DNA of 31,434 nt from NCBI RefSeq assembly GCF_900142225.1, contig NZ_FRAD01000011.1, forward strand, positions 1-31,434, written 5' to 3'. The DNA is from Hathewaya proteolytica DSM 3090 (lineage in GTDB: Bacteria; Bacillota; Clostridia; Clostridiales; Clostridiaceae). A program made the position numbers and the translations under genes. Shown piece by piece: positions 21,788 to 31,337 of the stretch. Positions within the stretch are counted from its first letter, which is position 1. Each line of letters starts with the position of its first letter. The notes below the pieces were generated by a model. It saw nothing but the letters and a program-made list of their open reading frames with translations, was not told the DNA's origin and did not search any database.

Positions 21788-23827
21788 ATGTCATGGAATA
21801 ATATCATTGTAATATCTTGTGGTGTACTAGCTCTAATAGTAGCTTTTGTATTTAGTTCAGTTATTGCAAAACAATCATCAGGAAATGACAAAATGAAAGA
21901 AATCGCTAATTCAATTCACGACGGAGCTATGGCTTTTTTAACAAGAGAATATAAATATTTATTTGTTTTTGTTGTGTTTATTGCCCTAATTATGATTTTA
22001 GTACCTTCACTTGGATGGAAGACATCGATATCATTCATATTAGGTTCTCTTTTTTCAATATTAGCTGGGTACTTTGGCATGAGAGTTGCTACAAAAGCAA
22101 ACGTACGTACTGCTGAGGCAGCTCGAATGGGCCAAGGACCTGCATTGAAAATTGCTTTTTCAGGCGGTGCCGTAATGGGACTGTCAGTTGTAGGTTTAGG
22201 AGTTTTAGGTCTAATTATAATATACATTGCATTTGATGGAAATCCAAACTATTTAACTGGTTTTGGATTAGGTGCTAGTTCTATTGCTTTATTTGCACGT
22301 GTTGGCGGTGGTATATACACAAAAGCTGCTGACGTGGGTGCTGATTTGGTTGGTAAAGTTGAAGCAGGTATACCTGAAGATGATCCAAGAAACCCAGCTG
22401 TAATTGCCGACAATGTGGGCGATAATGTGGGGGATGTAGCAGGTATGGGCGCGGATTTGTTTGAATCTTATGTAGGTTCGATAATTTCTGCAATAGCCTT
22501 AGGAGCTGCTTTAGTTTCCAATGATTTAATGAATAAAGATTGTATAATCTTCCCGTTGATACTTTCTGCTGCTGGTATATTGGCATCTATAATTGGTGTA
22601 TTCATAGCTAGAAATAGCAAGTGTAAGAACCCACAATCATCTCTTAATATGGGAACTTACATCGGTGGAATTCTTGTTATAATATGTTCAGCTGCATTAA
22701 GTAAGTATTTCTTTGACGGTTTTAAAGAATTTATTGCTATTGGCTCAGGGTTACTAGTAGGTATAATAATCGGTAAAATAACAGAAATATACACCTCAGC
22801 TGATTATAAATATGTAAAAAAGATTGCTCAGCAGTCACAAACTGGTGCTGCAACTACAATTATTTCTGGACTTGCAGTTGGAATGCAGTCTACTTTAATA
22901 CCAATAATTTTAATTGGTATTGGTGTTATTGTGGCGTTTTTTGCCATGGGAGGAGCTGAAGAAAGCCTTAGAGGATTATATGGTATATCTTTAGCAGCTG
23001 TAGGTATGTTGTCAACTACAGGTCTTACTGTAGCTGTAGATGCCTATGGACCTATTGCAGATAATGCAGGTGGTATTGCAGAAATGTCTGGATTGCCTGA
23101 AAGTGTAAGAGAGGTAACCGATAAGCTGGATTCAGTTGGAAATACAACTGCAGCCATCGGAAAAGGATTTGCCATTGGTTCCGCAGCTCTTACAGCATTG
23201 GGCTTGTTTGCATCTTATGCACAGGCAACAAACATTGATTCCATCGATCTGTTGAAACCACTTACCTTGGTCGGACTTTTGATAGGTTCAATGCTTCCAT
23301 TCTTATTTAGTGCACTTACCATGGAATCTGTGGGAAAAGCGGCAAATGAAATGATTGAAGAAGTTAGGAGACAGTTTAAAGAGCATCCAGGTATTATGGA
23401 AGGAAAAGAAAAACCAGATTATAAGACCTGTGTTGATATATCCACAAAAGCGGCTTTAAAAGAAATGCTTTTGCCAGGGGCTCTTGCTATTGGGGTTCCG
23501 CTCTTAATAGGATTTTTACTAGGAGTTGAGGCTCTTGCAGGATTAATAGCTGGTGGAGTTTCATCTGGTGTATTGTTGGCCATTATGATGTCAAACTCAG
23601 GTGGTGCTTGGGATAATGCAAAGAAGTATATTGAAGGTGGAGCATACGGTGGTAAAGGAAGCGAAACTCATAAAGCTGGTGTTGTTGGTGACACTGTTGG
23701 AGATCCATTTAAGGATACTTCAGGACCTTCATTAAATATATTAATAAAACTTATGACTATTGTATCTCTAGTGTTTGCTCCAGTAATATTAAAATTTGGA
23801 GGAATACTTCTTGACTTATTAAAGTAG
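21788..23827 (+). CDS. hppA: Membrane ion-translocating pyrophosphatase, K+-dependent, Na+-type signature
   Basis: A 679-residue, about 16-helix integral membrane pyrophosphatase that couples PPi hydrolysis to cation pumping across the cytoplasmic membrane. Hydrolytic motifs are present: DVGADLVGKVEAGIPEDDPR, DNVGDNVGDVAGMGADLFES and, near the C-terminus, GDTVGDPFKDTSGP. Ala455 in GNTTAAIGKG (with Gly458) marks the K+-dependent subfamily; K+-independent enzymes carry Lys there. Glu226 in DLFESYVGS is at the position described for Na+-pumping enzymes such as that of Thermotoga, whereas plant-type H+ pumps have Gly there and Glu further on. Na+ pumping is therefore inferred. AGGGGGA precedes the ATG. 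It lies 32 bases after secG, probably co-transcribed. Confidence 0.95.
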   Translation: MSWNNIIVISCGVLALIVAFVFSSVIAKQSSGNDKMKEIANSIHDGAMAFLTREYKYLFVFVVFIALIMILVPSLGWKTSISFILGSLFSILAGYFGMRVATKANVRTAEAARMGQGPALKIAFSGGAVMGLSVVGLGVLGLIIIYIAFDGNPNYLTGFGLGASSIALFARVGGGIYTKAADVGADLVGKVEAGIPEDDPRNPAVIADNVGDNVGDVAGMGADLFESYVGSIISAIALGAALVSNDLMNKDCIIFPLILSAAGILASIIGVFIARNSKCKNPQSSLNMGTYIGGILVIICSAALSKYFFDGFKEFIAIGSGLLVGIIIGKITEIYTSADYKYVKKIAQQSQTGAATTIISGLAVGMQSTLIPIILIGIGVIVAFFAMGGAEESLRGLYGISLAAVGMLSTTGLTVAVDAYGPIADNAGGIAEMSGLPESVREVTDKLDSVGNTTAAIGKGFAIGSAALTALGLFASYAQATNIDSIDLLKPLTLVGLLIGSMLPFLFSALTMESVGKAANEMIEEVRRQFKEHPGIMEGKEKPDYKTCVDISTKAALKEMLLPGALAIGVPLLIGFLLGVEALAGLIAGGVSSGVLLAIMMSNSGGAWDNAKKYIEGGAYGGKGSETHKAGVVGDTVGDPFKDTSGPSLNILIKLMTIVSLVFAPVILKFGGILLDLLK

Positions 23828-23879
23828 TCTTATTTACAAATTGATAATAAAGGTATAATCATTACTTGTTATTTTATTT

Positions 23880-23906
23880 AAAAAGGTTGCCATGGCAGCC
23901 TTTTTT
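23880..23906 (+). terminator. Terminator after hppA
   Basis: AAAAAGGTTG/CAGCCTTTTT (10 bp, one wobble) with loop CCATGG, followed by further T's. It lies 52 bases past the hppA stop. Confidence 0.92.
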
Positions 23907-23956
23907 CTTTTTGAATAAATATAATATGAAAGTGGCAATAATTTAAAAATGGATTA

Positions 23957-23965
23957 TGGTATAAT
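23957..23965 (+). promoter_or_regulatory. Extended -10 promoter of pcrA-ligA
   Basis: TGGTATAAT is a perfect extended -10 box (TGnTATAAT), 33 bases before the pcrA ATG. No good -35 is seen, which extended -10 promoters tolerate. Confidence 0.6.
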
Positions 23966-23997
23966 TAGAATATGTTATGCAAAGGAGTGAAAGAGAA

Positions 23998-26214
23998 ATG
24001 AACTTAAAAGAACTATTGAACAAAGAACAATATGAAGCAGCTATGACCATAGAGGGGCCACTTCTCATACTTGCTGGTGCTGGATCCGGCAAAACAAGAG
24101 TGCTTACATATAGAATTGCCCACATGCTAGAAGATTTGGATATACGTCCATATGAAATTCTTGCCATAACATTCACAAATAAAGCGGCTGGAGAAATGAG
24201 AGAAAGGGTAAAAAAACTTGTAGGTGAAATAGCGGACAGTATGTGGATTTCTACATTTCACTCTACATGTGTCAGAATTCTAAGAAGAGAAATTGATAAG
24301 CTTAACTACAGCAAAAATTTTACCATATACGACTCTTACGATCAAAAGGCATTACTTAAGCAATGTATGAAAGAGCTTAATATAAACGATAAAGATATCA
24401 GCGACAAGGAAATAGGAAGTAAAATTTCCAATTGTAAAAATGAACTGGAAAGTGCAACTCAGTATAAATTAAGAAATCAGGGGGATTTTAGAAAATCAAA
24501 AATAGCAGATGTTTATCTTTTGTATGAAAAAAAGCTTAAAGCTAACAATGCGTTGGATTTTGACGATCTTATTTTTAAGACCGTTGTTTTATTTAAAAAA
24601 TTCCCTGATGTATTGGAATTCTACCAGAGAAAATTTAGGTATATAATGATAGATGAATACCAGGATACAAATTCATCTCAATATGAACTAGTTAAAATGC
24701 TAGCAGAAATGCATAAAAACATATGCGTAGTTGGTGATGATGATCAATGCATTTACGAATGGAGAGGGGCAAACATACAAAACATTCTTGGGTTTGAAAA
24801 GGATTTTAAAGGGGCAAAAGTGGTTAAACTTGAGCAAAATTATCGTTCGAAGGGTACTATTTTAGATGCGGCCAACGGAGTTATAAAAAACAATGCCCAG
24901 CGAAAGGATAAGGTTCTTAGAGGAACTCAAGAGGAAGGTGAAAAAATAGGCATATACAGAGCCTACTCTGATAGAGATGAGGCAGCCTTTGTTGCAAATA
25001 AAATAAGTGAGTTACGCAAGGAAAGTGAGTATAAATACAGAGATATGGCAATACTCTATAGAATGAACTCTCAATCTAGACTTTTTGAGGAAAGCCTTAG
25101 AAAAAACAATATTCCTTATAGGATATATGGGGGACTTAAGTTCTATGACAGAAAAGAAATAAAGGACATTCTAGCGTATTTAAAGGTGATAAACAATGAA
25201 TTAGATGATATAAGTATGCAAAGAATAATAAATGTACCAAAAAGGAGCATAGGTGATACAACTGTAAGTAAGTTATTAGACTATTGCAATACCACCGGTG
25301 AATGCTTGTACAGCAGTATTTTAGATGCAGCATTTATTCCGGGCCTTTCACCTAGAACTGTATCTACCATAAGTAAATTTTCTATTATGATGACAGAATT
25401 TATGGAAGTTAAAAATACCATACCTGTGTCTCAGCTTATAATAAATATTTTAGAAACTACAGGCTACCTTACGGAATTAAAGAAATCAAAGGATCCAGAT
25501 GATGAGAGTAGAGTGGAAAACCTTAAGGAATTTGTATCAGAGGCCGTTGAATTTGAAAATGCTTCCGATGATAAATCCTTGGCAGCTTTCCTAGAAAAGG
25601 TAACGCTTGTAGCAGATGTGGACAATTACGATGAGGAGGCTGACAGCGTAGTTCTTATGACCATACACAGTGCAAAAGGACTTGAGTTTCCAGTGGTATT
25701 CATGGTGGGGATGGAGAATGGAATATTCCCTAGTGATGCTTGTTTCAGCAATTTGTCGGAGATGGAAGAGGCTAGAAGATTATGCTATGTTGCCATAACC
25801 AGGGCAAAGGAAAAGCTGTACATGACATCTGCAGAGAATAGAATTGTATTTGGCCGCCCAACTTCATACACTCAATCGGATTTTTTGTGTGAAATTCCCC
25901 AGACATTGAAAATTCCATTAAACGAAGGATCCAATAGAGAAGTAAATGTTTTTAGGAGAAACAGATATGAGGGCCAAGGCTACTATAAAAATAATACAAC
26001 ACCAAATATAGAACAAAATAGGGAAAATAGAATTGTGAAAAAATCTGAACAATGCGAGTTTGTAGTTGGGCGGAAGGTTAGGCACGCTATATTTGGTATA
26101 GGAACAATAGTTGCTGTATCGACGGGAGATGGGGACACCTTTGTAACCATCGCGTTTGATAACAAAGGCGTGAAAAAACTCAGCTTAACGGTGGCACCTT
26201 TAGAAGTCATATAA
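23998..26214 (+). CDS. pcrA: ATP-dependent DNA helicase PcrA (UvrD/Rep family)
   Basis: A 738-residue SF1A 3'-5' helicase used in repair and plasmid replication. Walker A GAGSGKT lies at 27-33, motif Ia TFTNKAAGEM, Walker B DEYQDTNSSQ, motif III VVGDDDQCIYEWRGA, motif IV EQNYRS, motif V TIHSAKGLEFPVV and motif VI YVAITRAKEKL. The C-terminal Tudor-like segment (VGRKVRHAIFGIGTIV) is the part known to contact RNA polymerase. The start at 23998 has AAAGGAGTGA upstream; the ATG at 23977 overlaps that site. ligA follows 18 bases later, the pcrA-ligA operon typical of Firmicutes. Confidence 0.97.
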   Translation: MNLKELLNKEQYEAAMTIEGPLLILAGAGSGKTRVLTYRIAHMLEDLDIRPYEILAITFTNKAAGEMRERVKKLVGEIADSMWISTFHSTCVRILRREIDKLNYSKNFTIYDSYDQKALLKQCMKELNINDKDISDKEIGSKISNCKNELESATQYKLRNQGDFRKSKIADVYLLYEKKLKANNALDFDDLIFKTVVLFKKFPDVLEFYQRKFRYIMIDEYQDTNSSQYELVKMLAEMHKNICVVGDDDQCIYEWRGANIQNILGFEKDFKGAKVVKLEQNYRSKGTILDAANGVIKNNAQRKDKVLRGTQEEGEKIGIYRAYSDRDEAAFVANKISELRKESEYKYRDMAILYRMNSQSRLFEESLRKNNIPYRIYGGLKFYDRKEIKDILAYLKVINNELDDISMQRIINVPKRSIGDTTVSKLLDYCNTTGECLYSSILDAAFIPGLSPRTVSTISKFSIMMTEFMEVKNTIPVSQLIINILETTGYLTELKKSKDPDDESRVENLKEFVSEAVEFENASDDKSLAAFLEKVTLVADVDNYDEEADSVVLMTIHSAKGLEFPVVFMVGMENGIFPSDACFSNLSEMEEARRLCYVAITRAKEKLYMTSAENRIVFGRPTSYTQSDFLCEIPQTLKIPLNEGSNREVNVFRRNRYEGQGYYKNNTTPNIEQNRENRIVKKSEQCEFVVGRKVRHAIFGIGTIVAVSTGDGDTFVTIAFDNKGVKKLSLTVAPLEVI

Positions 26215-26232
26215 TTTGGAGGGGCGTTTTAA

Positions 26233-28245
26233 ATGGACAATTTAAATAGTAAACATGAAGAACAGAGAATAATAGAATTAAGGAAATTGATAGAGTATCA
26301 CAATGACAGGTATTACAACTTGGATGATCCTGAAATAAGCGATTTTGAGTATGATAAATTGACTCAGGAATTAAAGGCATTAGAAAATAAGTATCCAGAA
26401 TACGCGTCCAATTTTTCTCCATCACAAAAAGTAGGAGGAACAGCAAAAAGAGAATTGAGAAAAGCTGAGCACGATGTTCCTGTTATAAGCTTATCTGATG
26501 TATTTTCAAAGGCAGAGGTAATATCTTTTGTAGAAAAAATGAGGGAGGAGCTTGGCCCCGATACTAAGTTTGTCGTAGAGAAGAAAATAGATGGTTTATC
26601 AGTGGTTCTTAGGTATTATCAAGGGGTGTTTAAAGAAGGAATCACTAGAGGCGATGGCCTTGTGGGTGAATCTGTCTACGAAAACCTCCTTGAAATAAAA
26701 TCCATACCAAAGGAGATTCCTGCAAAGCTACCTTACCTTGAGGTAAGAGGAGAGGTGTATTTGTCTAATGAGAACTTTAGATTAGTAAATGAAAAGCAGG
26801 AAGAAATGGACAAAAAGCTATTTGCAAATCCTCGAAATTGCGCTGCAGGAACCTTAAGACAGTTAGATCCAACCATTGTAAGAGAAAGACAACTCGACAT
26901 ATTTGTTTTCAATTTAGAAGTATGTGATGGAATGGAATTTAAATCTCATTCACAAAGTCTTCAGTGGTTAGAAGAACAGGGTTTTACTGTTAGCCCTGGT
27001 TACTATATATGCAATACTTGCGATGAAGTGTGGAACGCCATTGAGACCATAGGAAAAGAAAGATGGAACTTATCACATGGTATAGACGGTGCAGTAGTAA
27101 AAGTAGATGATTTGAACCACAGAAAACGACTTGGCAACACAAGTAAAGTACCAAGATGGGCTGTAGCCTATAAGTATCCACCAGAGGAAAAAAACACTGT
27201 GGTGGAAGATATAACTATACAGGTGGGTAGAACTGGAAGACTAAGTCCTCTTGCTATTTTAAAACCTGTGCGTCTTGCAGGCACTACAGTAAGCAAAGCA
27301 ACTTTGCACAATCAAGATTATATAAAGGATAAAGACGTTAGGATAGGGGATACAGTGCTTGTAAGAAAGGCTGGAGATATTATTCCAGAAGTTATAAAGG
27401 TTGTCATGGAAAAAAGACCACAAGGTACTGAACCATATTTTATTCCGGATACCTGTCCAATATGCGGTTCTAAAACAGAGCGAGATAAGGATGGTGCTCA
27501 CACTCATTGTACCAATCCTGAATGCTCGGCGAAATCTCTTAAGGGAATAATTTATTTTGCCTCAAAAAATGCCATGGATATAGAAGGTCTTGGTCCTAGC
27601 ACTGTGGAGGAACTTATAAACCATGGTTACATTAAGGATATATCAGATTTGTATCGTTTAGCTCCTTATAAGGATGAACTGATAGAAAAGGGCATTATCG
27701 GCAAAAAAAAGTCAGTGGAAAATCTCCTTAGAGCTGTAGAAAAATCAAAGGAAAACGATATAGATAAGCTTATTACTGGATTTGGAATAAAAAATGTAGG
27801 AAAGCAAGCAGCGAGAACCTTGGCAGCTTATTTCAACAATATGCAGGAAGTTACAAAAGCAAGTTACGATGTGTTAATTAAATTGCCTGATTTTGGGGAT
27901 ACCATGGCAAAGGATATTATACAATTCTTTTCTAAGGAAAAAAATCTTTTGATCATAGATAAACTTTATGATGCCGGTGTAAATATGACTTCAAAAATAA
28001 ACGAATCTAAGAAGGACGATAGATTTGCAGGTAAAACTTTTGTTTTGACGGGAACCTTAGAAGTATATACAAGAGACGAAGCATCTGAAATCATCCAAAA
28101 CTTTGGAGGAAAAGTTAGCGGTTCTGTCAGCAAAAAGACATCATATGTTCTAGCTGGTGAAGAGGCGGGAAGTAAGCTAACAAAGGCCAAGGACCTTGGA
28201 GTTGAAGTAATAAGTGAAGAGCAATTTAAGGGCATGATCTCATAA
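26233..28245 (+). CDS. ligA: NAD+-dependent DNA ligase
   Basis: A 670-residue ligase that seals nicks in replication and repair using NAD+. The N-terminal Ia domain has YHNDRYYNLDDPEISDFEYD for NMN binding. Adenylated Lys118 lies in EKKIDGLS, followed by TRGDGLVGE, EVRGEVY and NPRNCAAGTLRQLD. The OB domain has VGRTGRLSPLAILKPV, and a four-Cys zinc finger lies in CPICGS...HCTNPECSAK. HhH repeats follow (IEGLGPSTVEELI, FGIKNVGKQAA) and a C-terminal BRCT domain begins at about 595 (FAGKTFVLTGTLE). GGAGGGGC precedes the ATG. All domains are present and of usual length. Confidence 0.98.
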   Translation: MDNLNSKHEEQRIIELRKLIEYHNDRYYNLDDPEISDFEYDKLTQELKALENKYPEYASNFSPSQKVGGTAKRELRKAEHDVPVISLSDVFSKAEVISFVEKMREELGPDTKFVVEKKIDGLSVVLRYYQGVFKEGITRGDGLVGESVYENLLEIKSIPKEIPAKLPYLEVRGEVYLSNENFRLVNEKQEEMDKKLFANPRNCAAGTLRQLDPTIVRERQLDIFVFNLEVCDGMEFKSHSQSLQWLEEQGFTVSPGYYICNTCDEVWNAIETIGKERWNLSHGIDGAVVKVDDLNHRKRLGNTSKVPRWAVAYKYPPEEKNTVVEDITIQVGRTGRLSPLAILKPVRLAGTTVSKATLHNQDYIKDKDVRIGDTVLVRKAGDIIPEVIKVVMEKRPQGTEPYFIPDTCPICGSKTERDKDGAHTHCTNPECSAKSLKGIIYFASKNAMDIEGLGPSTVEELINHGYIKDISDLYRLAPYKDELIEKGIIGKKKSVENLLRAVEKSKENDIDKLITGFGIKNVGKQAARTLAAYFNNMQEVTKASYDVLIKLPDFGDTMAKDIIQFFSKEKNLLIIDKLYDAGVNMTSKINESKKDDRFAGKTFVLTGTLEVYTRDEASEIIQNFGGKVSGSVSKKTSYVLAGEEAGSKLTKAKDLGVEVISEEQFKGMIS

Positions 28246-28251
28246 ATTTAA

Positions 28252-28296
28252 AAGAAAGTGCATTCTAGAGATTAAGAATAGCACTTTCTTTTTTTT
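28252..28296. terminator. Bidirectional terminator after ligA
   Basis: AAGAAAGTGC/GCACTTTCTT (10 bp), a bulged A and ATTCT/AGAAT, with T8 after it on the plus strand and TTTTAAATTT on the minus strand. It serves ligA and probably also the convergent gene ending at 28352. Confidence 0.9.
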
Positions 28297-28351
28297 CATA
28301 AACTATAAATACTGCTAACAGATATTAGTGAAACTAAAGCTCCGCTAAATT

Positions 28352-29827
28352 CTAAGAATCTTGATTATTATTGGAAAAATAATTTTGTAAAAAAACATTG
28401 AGGAAGAAAATATACATATTTCTGCTGCTATCAAAGTTGCATTTACTTACCTTGAATTCAAATTTTTTTGTATTGATGTACAAATGCTTTAGAAAAACAG
28501 GAGCTACTTCTCTTTCCTCTGGTGTTGGGATGGTGCTTAACCTGAAGTGTTCATCATCTAACAAGTCTTCGCTTTTCTTAGAAAAATTTTTATACCTTTC
28601 AGGAGAATTTAAATTGGGAACTTGAGGCCAACTAGGGATAAGACCTGAATTTACAATGGATTTTTTAAAAATATTTTCAATAATTTGCTCTACATCATCA
28701 TCTCCATTGATATATGAATGCAAATAAAGTGCATAAATGTATGTCATTATTTCATCACTAGCATATTCTATGGTTTTTCCAGAACTGGTTTTATTAAAAA
28801 TACACATTTTATCGTCATAAAGAGAAACCAATTCATTTATTAAGGAATTTGAAAACTTTTTAGCTTTTTCAAAGTTGAAATAATGTACCATAAACAATGA
28901 CACAATAGATAACAATGATTTATTTAAAATGTACTCATATTTTGTAATGATAGAAATGTTGCTGTACTCTTCGCAGATGAGATCGTATAGGTCAAAAATC
29001 AAAGATTTACAATCTTCATTGTTAGAATACTGATAAAATATACAAAGATAAAAGCAAATTTTAATCTTTTCTCCGTAGGTTAAATTATATATACTTTCCC
29101 TATAGTCTACTAACATATTCAAGATGTCCAAGGCAAAGTCTACATATTGATTTTTAGTTATTTTATTGCCATTATTTAAATTATCATCCTGGGTATTGTC
29201 ATCGTTTTTGCTCTCTTTTTTTGATCTAGAATTGAGGTAGCTTTCCATGGAACCTAATTTGTAGTATGCACACATCATAAGTGCTTGCTCAGAGAGCTTA
29301 TAAGGGGATTTCTTTTCTTCAAAATCAGCCTTTGACACAAACATATCTGATATATGTTTTTTGTCAGTGAAAAACCCTTGGGTATTTCTAAGATGCATGG
29401 CGTAAAAGTCTAGTTGAAGTTTGGAAAGTTGATGGTATATGTTGCGGAAAACACCTTTGTCTTTGTCAGCAGTGGACATTAGCTTGTAGTAATCACATAA
29501 TTCCATAAGAGCTAAGGTCATAAATCCATTGCTAGATATAAGTATATCTTTTTTTGCCTTTTCACTATTCCACATAAGTTTATCGTTTTCAAAGGAAAGT
29601 TTAGCACTACATTTCCTGTACATGCATATAAGAGGAGAGGAAGATCTGATGAAATTAAAATCATTTTTGTCAATGCTTTTCCCTAATTCATGTGGAGGTA
29701 TGCTTATTCCACACTTTGATTCAAATACTAAATTGTGTACACTCTCTTTACTTAAGTAAAAGAGCTGATGAAGTATGCTTTCTTTGCTTAATGTATTAAT
29801 TTTTAAAAATGGGCCAATAAATTTCAA
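28352..29827 (-). CDS. Uncharacterised 491-residue protein, mostly helical
   Basis: I do not recognise a family with confidence. From a TTG start at 29827 the protein begins KFIGPFLKINTLSKESILHQ. A near-consensus GGCGGTGAT lies 5 bases upstream of that TTG; the frame runs back to 29890, but with no ribosome binding site for an ATG there. No signal peptide or membrane segment is evident. Most of the protein reads as amphipathic helices (NGFMTLALMELCDYYKL, SEQALMMCAYYKLGS, IMTYIYALYLHSY), interrupted by an Asn/Asp/Lys-rich linker at about residues 203-232. A less helical stretch near the C-terminus (LIPSWPQVPNLNSPERY, then FRLSTIPTPEEREVAP) looks most likely to be conserved. A helical-repeat or alpha/alpha-barrel fold is possible. 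It stands alone, opposite to its neighbours. Confidence 0.75.
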   Translation of the reverse strand: MKFIGPFLKINTLSKESILHQLFYLSKESVHNLVFESKCGISIPPHELGKSIDKNDFNFIRSSSPLICMYRKCSAKLSFENDKLMWNSEKAKKDILISSNGFMTLALMELCDYYKLMSTADKDKGVFRNIYHQLSKLQLDFYAMHLRNTQGFFTDKKHISDMFVSKADFEEKKSPYKLSEQALMMCAYYKLGSMESYLNSRSKKESKNDDNTQDDNLNNGNKITKNQYVDFALDILNMLVDYRESIYNLTYGEKIKICFYLCIFYQYSNNEDCKSLIFDLYDLICEEYSNISIITKYEYILNKSLLSIVSLFMVHYFNFEKAKKFSNSLINELVSLYDDKMCIFNKTSSGKTIEYASDEIMTYIYALYLHSYINGDDDVEQIIENIFKKSIVNSGLIPSWPQVPNLNSPERYKNFSKKSEDLLDDEHFRLSTIPTPEEREVAPVFLKHLYINTKKFEFKVSKCNFDSSRNMYIFFLNVFLQNYFSNNNQDS

Positions 29828-29883
29828 AATATCACCGCCTATAGTAATCCTTACTGAAATAATATGAGATGAAAAATGAAAAG

Positions 29884-29913
29884 TTGCCAAATTTCTTATA
29901 TATTAATTATAAA
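29884..29913 (+). promoter_or_regulatory. Possible promoter of rdgB-yfcE
   Basis: TTGCCA (29884-29889), 18-bp spacer, TATAAA (29908-29913), each box 5 of 6, about 64 bases before the rdgB start. Confidence 0.45.
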
Positions 29914-29976
29914 TATGTATATTTTCATTACATGTGATAAAATAATTCTGTAACTAAAAATTTTGTGAGGTGCATT

Positions 29977-30591
29977 ATGAGAGAATTAATTATAGCCAGT
30001 AATAATGAAGGTAAAATACAAGAGATAAAAGAAATATTAAAGGAATTTGAGTTCAATATAAAGTCGTTAAAGGAGGCTAATATTTTTATTGATGTAGAGG
30101 AAACAGGAAAAACCTTCGCCGAAAATGCTTATATTAAGGCTAAAGCAATTTACGACATGACAAATGAGTGTGCTGTGTTAGCAGATGATTCGGGGTTAGA
30201 AGTTGATTATCTAAGCGGCGAACCGGGAGTATTATCTGCTAGATATGCTGGGGAGCATGGAAATGACGAAAAAAATAATATGAAATTAATTGAAAATATG
30301 AAGGGTGTACCAGAAGAATTGAGAACAGCAAAGTTCCTGTGCCATATGGTATTGATTTTGGAGAATGGTCAGGTTTTAGAATCAGAAGGACAGGTTTTAG
30401 GGAAGATTTTAAAGGAATTAAGAGGCCAGGGTGGTTTTGGGTATGATCCTTTGTTTTACGTGGAGAAATACGGCAAAACCTTTGCAGAATTCACACTGGA
30501 GGAAAAAGATGAAATAAGTCATAGAGGAAGAGCTTTGGAAGGACTAAAAAAGGCACTGAAAGAATACCACGAAAATTACATAGTAAAATAA
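29977..30591 (+). CDS. rdgB: dITP/XTP pyrophosphatase (RdgB/HAM1 family)
   Basis: A 204-residue house-cleaning enzyme hydrolysing non-canonical purine triphosphates (dITP, ITP, XTP) to monophosphates and PPi. The N-terminal IIASNNEGKIQEIKEIL, ETGKTFAENAYIKA, DDSGLEVDYLSGEPGVLSAR, GQGGFGYDPLF and SHRGRALEGL are the family motifs. Length is typical. The ATG at 29977 has GAGGTG 5 bases upstream; an in-frame GTG at 29965 overlaps that site. The next gene starts 22 bases later, so the two form a small operon, a frequent pairing in Clostridia. Confidence 0.96.
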   Translation: MRELIIASNNEGKIQEIKEILKEFEFNIKSLKEANIFIDVEETGKTFAENAYIKAKAIYDMTNECAVLADDSGLEVDYLSGEPGVLSARYAGEHGNDEKNNMKLIENMKGVPEELRTAKFLCHMVLILENGQVLESEGQVLGKILKELRGQGGFGYDPLFYVEKYGKTFAEFTLEEKDEISHRGRALEGLKKALKEYHENYIVK

Positions 30592-30613
30592 TTTTTTCTT
30601 TGGAGAGTTTATC

Positions 30614-31087
30614 ATGATAATATCTATAATAAGCGATACACACAGAGATATTGAAAGTATGAGAAAATCCTTGGATATGGTGAAAAAATCCAACACAATC
30701 ATTCACCTTGGGGATAATGTAGAAGATGTAGAATTTTATAAAAGGAATTTTAGTGAAGCGATATTTTATGTTAAAGGCAATTGCGATTTAGGAAGTAAAA
30801 TAAAAACAGAAGAGATTATAGAAATGTGTGGTAAAAGAATTTTTATCACACACGGACATAATTATAACGTAAAGTACGGCTTACTAAATTTAAAATATAA
30901 GGCTATGCAAGAAGATGCAAATATTGTTTTATATGGACATACACATAAAGCAGAAATAACCTTTGAGCAAGGGATATGGTTTATAAATCCAGGTAGCCTA
31001 TGCAAGCCTCTATATGGCAACAGGAGTTTTGCCACCATTGGAATCAGAGATTCAAAAATAATACCATATATCAATGAGGTAAAATGA
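30614..31087 (+). CDS. YfcE/MJ0936-type metallophosphoesterase
   Basis: A 157-residue single-domain calcineurin-like phosphodiesterase. All metal-site motifs are in order: SDTHRD (residues 7-12), HLGDNVED, VKGNCD, ITHGHNYN and YGHTHKAE. Proteins of this group hydrolyse phosphodiesters such as bis-p-nitrophenyl phosphate in vitro; the natural substrate is generally unknown. Soluble, two-metal (often Mn). GGAGAG precedes the ATG. It is probably co-transcribed with rdgB. No clear terminator follows. Confidence 0.92.
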   Translation: MIISIISDTHRDIESMRKSLDMVKKSNTIIHLGDNVEDVEFYKRNFSEAIFYVKGNCDLGSKIKTEEIIEMCGKRIFITHGHNYNVKYGLLNLKYKAMQEDANIVLYGHTHKAEITFEQGIWFINPGSLCKPLYGNRSFATIGIRDSKIIPYINEVK

Positions 31088-31185
31088 AGTATTTTAAATT
31101 ATTAAATTATTTGTTGTAACTCAAGTTATTCCAATGTTTTAGCACTTTTATGTCAAAAAACCGAAAAAAAAATAAATTTAAAGTA

Positions 31186-31214
31186 TTGACGAATTAATTC
31201 ATATAGTGTACAAT
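31186..31214 (+). promoter_or_regulatory. Distal promoter upstream of tRNA-Pro
   Basis: TTGACG, exactly 17 bp, TACAAT. Five of six bases match in each box, and the spacing is ideal. Transcription would start near 31221, about 138 bases before the tRNA. Confidence 0.7.
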
Positions 31215-31308
31215 AATCCTTGTCGTTACGGCACAGGGTTGCTGAAACAGCCAATATATTTTAGCTTTGAAATAGAGTTGACAAAGCAAAATATAGAGCA
31301 AAAAAACC

Positions 31309-31337
31309 TTGACAAATGACAAACAGTAATGTAAAAT
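31309..31337 (+). promoter_or_regulatory. Proximal promoter of tRNA-Pro
   Basis: TTGACA (perfect), 17 bp, TAAAAT. Predicted start near 31344, 15 bases before the mature tRNA 5' end. Confidence 0.82.
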
